The notes under the pieces: model-generated
The model's database searches: none
What the model saw: only the letters and a program-made list of their open reading frames with translations
What the model was told of the DNA's origin: nothing
DNA from: JALONO01 sp038209965
GTDB lineage: Bacteria; Bacteroidota; Bacteroidia; Cytophagales; Thermoflexibacteraceae
Direction: 5' to 3'
NCBI GenBank assembly: GCA_038209965.1
Contig: JBBQXF010000025.1
Span: forward strand, 1 to 46,590
DNA length: 46,590 nt
Shown here: positions 41,794-46,590 of the stretch, piece by piece
How the letters are laid out: each line of letters opens with the position of its first letter
Position numbering within the stretch: position 1 is the stretch's first letter
Program-made: the position numbers and the translations under genes

Positions 41794-43599
41794 TTACACC
41801 AGCACTTCTTTTTCCCGGGCGATAGTGATCTCTTCGGGATCGAGCAGGCGGGTGGCCAGGCCCAAGGTCTTGGGCACTTCGTAATGGAAAAAATATTGCA
41901 TGGCCAGCAGTTTGCTTTCATAGAAATTGCTTTCTTCTTCGCTGTGGCCGCCGATGAGCAGGGCTTTTTTGGCCGCCGTGCCCTGCTTGAGCCATTGCCA
42001 AGCCACCACCACGAGGCTAAAAAACTCCATGTACAGGTTGGCATCGGCCAAGAACCGCTCGTTGTCGCCCTGGGCAGCAAAGCCCAACAAATGCCGGGTC
42101 ACTTTCTGGAGTGTTTTCAGCTCGTTGTCCAAGGCGATCGCGTAGCGCTGCAAAGCATCATAAGTAGCGGCATCCTGCATGGTCAGGGCCACTTCGTTCA
42201 GGAACAAAGCGGCAGCCCGGCCTTGGTGCATGGTCATTTTGCGGCCCAGCAGATCCAGCGACTGGATGCCGGTCGTGCCTTCGTAGATGGCCGTGATCCG
42301 GATGTCGCGGTAAAGTTGCTCCAGCGGAAAATCTTTGCAATAGCCATAGCCACCGAGGCATTGTATTCCTGCGCTCACGGCAGCTATGCCCGCTTCGGAA
42401 GGGTAAGTTTTGGCGATGGGCACCAGCAAATCGAGCAGCAGCTCATATTTCTCCTTGTCGCTGCCCTCGCTCACGTGAGCTAAATCGGCATATTTGGAAC
42501 ACTCGAGCAACAGGCTCAACGCTCCCTCGGTCACTGCTTTTTGCAACAGCAACATCCGCTTTACATCGGGATGGTGGATGATCAGCGTGGGGGCCTGCAA
42601 CGCATTTTTTTCGTTGAGCCGCCGGCCCTGTGGGCGCTCTTTCGCATACTCGAGAGAGGCATAATAAGCCGCCGAGGCAATGGAAGTCGCGGTGACACCC
42701 ACCCCGATCCGGGCTTCGTTCATCATCTGGAACATATAGCTCAGGCCCCGGTTCGGTTCCCCAACCAGGTATCCGCGGCAATCGTCCTTTTCCCCAAAAA
42801 TCAGGTGGCAAGCGGGTGCTGCTTTTTGCCCCATTTTATGAAAAATGCCAGCGGTTTGCACATCGTTGGCCAGCAACTGGTCATTTTCAACCCGCTGTTT
42901 GGGAACAATAAACAGCGAGATGCCTTTGGTGCCCGCCGGCGCACCCTTGATCCGGGCCAGCAACAGGTGGACTACGTTGTCCATTACATCAGAATCCCCG
43001 GCGGAGATGAATATTTTTTGTCCCTTGATTTTATAAGTACCATTGCCCACCGGTTCGGCCGAGGTAAGCACGTCGGAAAGGGAACTGCCCGCTTGGGGTT
43101 CGGTGAGGGCCATTGTGCCCTGCCATTTGCCCGCGAACATTGGTTCCATGTAGGTTTTTTGCTGCTCTACCGACCCGAAGGAGAGGATGAGTCGCGCTGC
43201 GCCAGTGGTGAGACCGGCAAATCCCATCACCCCATTATTGGCCGCTTGGAACACGAAATTCGCAGCCGCCACCATCATCTCGGGCAGTTGCATCCCGTCT
43301 TTGTCCAGTGGTGAGTTAGCATTGAGCCAGCCACCTTCGGCCATCACGTCCATCACTTCCCGTACTTTGGGGTGTACGGTCACAGTGCCATCGTGGTGGT
43401 GCTCAGGTTCTTGGCGATCCATCGCACTGAAATGGGGGAACAAGTGCATGTCCCCAATTTGGAACGAAGCTTCCAGCATCATATCGAAAGCCGCTTTGTC
43501 GTGGTGGGCAAAGTACTCGTGCTGGGTCAGGGTCTCAATTTCGTGTACCTCGTGCAACAAAAAGCGTAGGTTGCGCAGGCTCGCATATTGTTTGGCCAT
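41794..43599 (-). CDS. Acyl-CoA dehydrogenase with C-terminal extension
   Basis: The 601-residue flavoprotein oxidises acyl-CoA to enoyl-CoA in fatty-acid beta-oxidation, passing electrons to ETF. It is about 200 residues longer than classic acyl-CoA dehydrogenases and matches the long subgroup. An extra N-terminal helical part (FLLHEVHEIETLTQHEYF) precedes the usual domains: GVMGFAGLTTGAARLILSFGS, TMALTEPQAGSSLSDVLTSA (the FAD-binding strand), FISAGDSDVMDN, and the C-terminal helical bundle with QCLGGYGYCKDFPLEQLYRDIRITAIYEGTTGIQSLDLL read across about 417-455, in which the Glu of YEGT near residue 440 is the catalytic base. The last 130 residues form an additional helical region. It stands alone, convergent with acs. 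Confidence 0.93.
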   Translation of the reverse strand: MAKQYASLRNLRFLLHEVHEIETLTQHEYFAHHDKAAFDMMLEASFQIGDMHLFPHFSAMDRQEPEHHHDGTVTVHPKVREVMDVMAEGGWLNANSPLDKDGMQLPEMMVAAANFVFQAANNGVMGFAGLTTGAARLILSFGSVEQQKTYMEPMFAGKWQGTMALTEPQAGSSLSDVLTSAEPVGNGTYKIKGQKIFISAGDSDVMDNVVHLLLARIKGAPAGTKGISLFIVPKQRVENDQLLANDVQTAGIFHKMGQKAAPACHLIFGEKDDCRGYLVGEPNRGLSYMFQMMNEARIGVGVTATSIASAAYYASLEYAKERPQGRRLNEKNALQAPTLIIHHPDVKRMLLLQKAVTEGALSLLLECSKYADLAHVSEGSDKEKYELLLDLLVPIAKTYPSEAGIAAVSAGIQCLGGYGYCKDFPLEQLYRDIRITAIYEGTTGIQSLDLLGRKMTMHQGRAAALFLNEVALTMQDAATYDALQRYAIALDNELKTLQKVTRHLLGFAAQGDNERFLADANLYMEFFSLVVVAWQWLKQGTAAKKALLIGGHSEEESNFYESKLLAMQYFFHYEVPKTLGLATRLLDPEEITIAREKEVLV

Positions 43600-43822
43600 A
43601 TACGTTATGAGTAAAGATGAGTGTTTTTACTAAAAGTCGTTGATTGGGAGCAAATACCGGGCAGGCACGTGGCCGACCAGCAATACCCTGTTTGGGTTGA
43701 AAAAACCAATGGTTGATCGCGGGTTCACTGGCCAACTCATCCAAAATAACGGGTGGGAATGCTGGCGTTTCGCCATCCCTGCGGATCGGTTATTGGTCAT
43801 TTCGTAGTTAAACTAACCTGAT

Positions 43823-45049
43823 CTACAATTGTTCACCAATATTTACTTGGGCCGCACTACGGGCGGGCACGTAAGCCGATAACAGGGTGATGCCGATCAC
43901 TGTGGCACTCACATATACGAAATCACTGGCCACCAGTTTGACCGGGTAAGCTTGGATCACCTGGGAAGTGACGCCCAGACCGACAAAGCCAAATTGTTGT
44001 TGTAAAAATACGATGACAAAACCGATCGCCAGGCCAATCGCGGCCCCAAACAAGGCAATCATCATCCCCTCGGTCAAAAATATCCGCTGGATGAGCCGGC
44101 GGCCCGCCCCCAACGAAAAGAGCACCGCAATGTCTTTTTGCTTCTCAATGGCCAGCATGGTGAGCGAGAAAAAGATATTGATCGAGGCTACCGCGATCAC
44201 AAATGACAAGGCCACAAAAACGAAAAGCCGCTCGATTTTCACTGCCTGTAAAATACTGGATTGTTGCTCGGTGCTGTTGAGCACACTAAAAGCGGGGCCC
44301 AACTGTTTTTTGAGGACAGCCTGCACATTGGTAATCGATTGGGGGTTGGTCGTTTTGATCTCCAGTGCCGTGCGGCGATCACCATATTCCATCAATTGCT
44401 CGGCCCAAGCCAACGGCACTAATAAAGTATTGTTGTCAAATTGCTGCTCGATGGCCAACACCCCCCCGGGCAGAATGAGCTGCCGGGTGAAAGAGTTCAT
44501 CGGGTCGGTCAGATTGACCTTGGCCCGGCGGCGGGGATACCAGCAGACCACCCCTTTCATGTTGTCGGTCAGGTCAATGGACATTTGGATCTGCACCCCC
44601 ACTCCCAGCAAAGCCCGTGGCTGGCCCCGGTAGTACAGCGCAAAATCCCCACTGATCAGTTTCTCGCCCAGATTGTACTGTTCAGCAAAATTGTCGCTCA
44701 CGCCCTTGACATTCACCGCCATCTGAACATCACCATAACGGAGCAGGGCATTGTCCTCCATCACTTCGGTTATCGCTTTCACCCCCACGATAGCCCGCAA
44801 GACCTGGCGAAGGCTGTCGTTGACCGCAAACGATTTGCCTTGGGTGGGTGCGATTTTGATCTCGGGATTATAAGCGGTGTGTAGCCCGATGGTAAGCTGT
44901 TCCAGTCCGTTGAACACCGAGAGCACAATGATCAGGGAAGCCGTGCCCACCATTACCCCAATTACCGAAATAATAGAGATGATGTTGATAAAGTTTTTCT
45001 TCTTTTTGGAAAATAAATATCGACGAGCAATAAAAAGCGAAACATTCAT
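43823..45049 (-). CDS. ABC transporter permease of the LolC/LolE (FtsX-like) type
   Basis: The ATG at 45049 (408 residues) starts MNVSLFIARRYLFSKKKKNFINIISIISVIGV, the standard opening of lipoprotein-releasing permeases with the basic cytosolic segment before the first helix; the 29 codons upstream are not used. A large periplasmic domain (about 60-270) follows, then three membrane helices near 275-300, 322-350 and 370-395 in the FtsX core (IFVFVALSFVIAVASINIFFSLTMLAIEKQKDIAVLFSLGAGRRLIQRIFLTEGMMI, read across about 263-320), and the final PARSAAQVNIGEQL. The family extracts mature lipoproteins from the inner membrane for transport to the outer membrane. The ATPase LolD is not adjacent, which is common in Bacteroidota. 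It is separated from the phosphatase gene by 129 bases. Confidence 0.88.
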   Translation of the reverse strand: MNVSLFIARRYLFSKKKKNFINIISIISVIGVMVGTASLIIVLSVFNGLEQLTIGLHTAYNPEIKIAPTQGKSFAVNDSLRQVLRAIVGVKAITEVMEDNALLRYGDVQMAVNVKGVSDNFAEQYNLGEKLISGDFALYYRGQPRALLGVGVQIQMSIDLTDNMKGVVCWYPRRRAKVNLTDPMNSFTRQLILPGGVLAIEQQFDNNTLLVPLAWAEQLMEYGDRRTALEIKTTNPQSITNVQAVLKKQLGPAFSVLNSTEQQSSILQAVKIERLFVFVALSFVIAVASINIFFSLTMLAIEKQKDIAVLFSLGAGRRLIQRIFLTEGMMIALFGAAIGLAIGFVIVFLQQQFGFVGLGVTSQVIQAYPVKLVASDFVYVSATVIGITLLSAYVPARSAAQVNIGEQL

Positions 45050-45178
45050 GGGCAATGGCTGACCGGGCCACCAAAAAGCCCTTGGGGGTAAAATTAGTGA
45101 TTTATCGGGGAAAGCAAAAGGGTTTCGATAAACCACCTTGTTTTGGTTATCGGTAAACGGGTAGGATGTTTTCTCTTG

Positions 45179-46588
45179 TCATATCCTTGCCCCAATTACC
45201 AATACATCATCGATTTGGTTGGTCGAACCTTTCCACTGCTCAAAGGCTTGCTGCAACAGGTGCTTCTGGGCCAAGGCAGATTGGTGATGGATTTGCAATA
45301 AAAATTCTTTCAGTTTTCTTGAACCAAATTTTTTATTGTTTTCTTGCCCAAATTGGTCGTGAAAACCATCTGAAAATAAATAAAATGCCGTAGGAATAGG
45401 AAATCCCTGCTCATCTGTAAGTACAATGGTATGTTTTGTAAAAAGTCGCTCTACTTCACGCTGTTCACCGCCAATAGGCATGATGTTTCCTTTGATGAAA
45501 TGTGCCTGCTCGTGCTGCACATAAAAAAGCGGACTTTTTGCCCCGGCGTATTCCAAAGTGCGATTTTTCAAGTCTATCACACAAAGCGCCATGTCCATGC
45601 CGTCATTGGTTTTGGTTTCGTTCTGCTTCAGCGTTTTCCGAATACCTTTGTGTAACTCATTCAGAATCAAGTCTGCTTGGGTAATGTTTCGCATATTTAC
45701 TATTTCATTGAGCAAATTAATACCTAAAAGACTCATAAATGCGCCGGGTACGCCATGCCCCGTACAATCTACGGCGGCAATAATGACTTTTTCTGTCTTT
45801 TCATTGGCGTCTGTAAGGGCAGAAAACCAGTAAAAATCACCCGAAACGATGTCGCGCGGGCGAAAGAAAATAAAACTTTCAGGCAAAATATGTCTTATCT
45901 TCTCCTCACTTGGTAGCATTGCTTCTTGGATTCGCTGTGCATAAGTGATGCTGGCAACAATATTGCGATTTTTGTGTTCTATGATTTTAGAAAGTTCTAC
46001 AATCGCCTGTGCTTCCGCAAGTTTCTCCTCACTTTCTTTGAGACTTTCTTCTGTTTCTACTTGCTTGCTTACATCTCTGAAAGATACTACATCAAAAGTT
46101 TGGTACTGAAAATCTGCTTTCCCGGAGGTAATTGTTACGTAGATGAGTTTTCTATCTTTGTGGAGTGCTTGGGTTGTGTAGGTTAGATTCCCTATTGTAA
46201 GTCTTGCCAATTCAGCAAGGGAGAGTTCTTTATTTATAAGAAAATCTGTGATTTCCGCACCCAAAACCTGATGAAGTTCGTAGCCAAAGATTCTCAAAAA
46301 TGAATCGTTTGCTTCACAAATTTTGTTCTTTGCATCAATAAAAACGATGCCTTCTGAAATTACTTCTGAAAAGCGTTTTAATCTTTCTTGGCTGTCTTCG
46401 ACCTCTTGCAAACTTTTTTTGAGTTCGCGCTCTTTGAGCAAGGCGTTCAGGTGCGAGGCAATGGTTTCAGCTAATGTTTCTACGATTTGGACAGAGGTGC
46501 TTTCTGGTGCTTTGGTGAAGGCTACTTCTAAAACACCGCGCGTGATGTAGTTATAAACAAGCGGGACAACCAAAACACCTGCAATATT
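45179..46588 (-). CDS. GAF-PAS-SpoIIE protein phosphatase (PP2C type), truncated at the window end
   Basis: The frame is still open at the right edge (NIAGVLVVPLVYN just inside it), so the N-terminus is missing. What is seen: the end of a GAF domain (about 35 residues), a coiled coil (LNALLKERELKKSLQEVEDSQERLKRF), a PAS domain (ISEGIVFIDAKNKICEANDSFLRIFGYE), another coiled coil, and a SpoIIE/PP2C phosphatase domain with FFRPRDIVSGDFYWF, VDCTGHGVPGAFMSLLG, and YLFSDGFHDQFG, in which the Asp residues that hold the metal ions are present. The end DDVLVIGARI is typical. It likely dephosphorylates an anti-sigma-type regulator in response to GAF/PAS signals. The gene is clearly AT-richer than its neighbours: full lines counted at 46021, 46321 and 45601 give about 38%, 30% and 42% GC. 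Confidence 0.88.
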   Translation of the reverse strand, partial: NIAGVLVVPLVYNYITRGVLEVAFTKAPESTSVQIVETLAETIASHLNALLKERELKKSLQEVEDSQERLKRFSEVISEGIVFIDAKNKICEANDSFLRIFGYELHQVLGAEITDFLINKELSLAELARLTIGNLTYTTQALHKDRKLIYVTITSGKADFQYQTFDVVSFRDVSKQVETEESLKESEEKLAEAQAIVELSKIIEHKNRNIVASITYAQRIQEAMLPSEEKIRHILPESFIFFRPRDIVSGDFYWFSALTDANEKTEKVIIAAVDCTGHGVPGAFMSLLGINLLNEIVNMRNITQADLILNELHKGIRKTLKQNETKTNDGMDMALCVIDLKNRTLEYAGAKSPLFYVQHEQAHFIKGNIMPIGGEQREVERLFTKHTIVLTDEQGFPIPTAFYLFSDGFHDQFGQENNKKFGSRKLKEFLLQIHHQSALAQKHLLQQAFEQWKGSTNQIDDVLVIGARI

Positions 46589-46590
46589 AA

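Noticed and set aside
43535..43744. Short - strand frame before the acyl-CoA dehydrogenase gene
   Set aside because: It overlaps the start of the dehydrogenase gene in another frame and its product looks random.

Overview
The window looks like chromosomal DNA from a Gram-negative member of the Bacteroidota, probably Cytophagales-like, with roughly 50-55% GC over most genes. The evidence is a SusC/SusD pair, an OmpA-type protein with PD40-like propeller repeats, lipid A synthesis (LpxK), many Sec and lipoprotein signals, few Shine-Dalgarno sequences, and several promoters of the phylum-specific form TTTG-N19-TAnnTTTG. The best of these is an exact match in front of a tRNA-Val gene. Most of the window is ordinary housekeeping and accessory DNA. 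No prophage, insertion sequence, CRISPR array or restriction system was recognised.

Layout. 1-2.4 kb: a tandem pair of genes for exported proteins with a Cys/Gly-rich hydrophobic tail (the first is cut by the window edge), then a coiled-coil envelope protein. 2.6-4.1 kb: a GNAT acetyltransferase and a LURP-one/tubby-like protein. 4.4-7.7 kb: accB-accC (biotin carrier and biotin carboxylase), lpxK, tRNA-Val. 7.8-12.3 kb: one giant membrane hybrid histidine kinase with six PAS domains, receiver and HPt. 12.4-17.3 kb: mutS2, a LuxR regulator with a degenerate receiver, a Cys-rich lipoprotein, a possible CBM9-like gene remnant and a beta-barrel protein. 17.4-21.9 kb: a small helical protein, prmC, a very AT-rich gap, a large exported toroid-like enzyme, and clpS-mce. 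22-26.8 kb: a susC-susD operon behind a promoter and a Thr-rich 22-codon mini-ORF. 27-30.6 kb: a D-amino-acid dehydrogenase-like flavoprotein, a metallophosphatase, a CheY-like receiver, a small unknown gene and a PhnP-like hydrolase. 30.7-38.4 kb: acyl-CoA ligase, PD40-OmpA protein, acyl-CoA carboxylase beta subunit, mltG, cutC. 38.5-46.6 kb: two small exported proteins, acs, acyl-CoA dehydrogenase, a LolC/E-type permease, and a truncated, AT-richer GAF-PAS-SpoIIE phosphatase gene.

How the genes fit together. A metabolic theme is acyl-CoA chemistry: fatty-acid activation (FadD-like), dehydrogenation (acyl-CoA dehydrogenase), acetate activation (Acs), biotin-dependent carboxylation (AccB, AccC and a propionyl/acetyl-CoA carboxylase beta subunit) and methylmalonyl-CoA epimerisation (Mce). 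These genes are scattered among different operons, so this is shared physiology rather than a cluster. A second theme is signalling, with four unrelated regulators.

The most unusual items are the tandem Cys-rich-tail proteins near the left edge, which resemble C-terminal bacteriocin precursors in layout only, and the Thr-rich mini-ORF in the susC leader. No database search was possible, so all family names rest on motifs read by eye.
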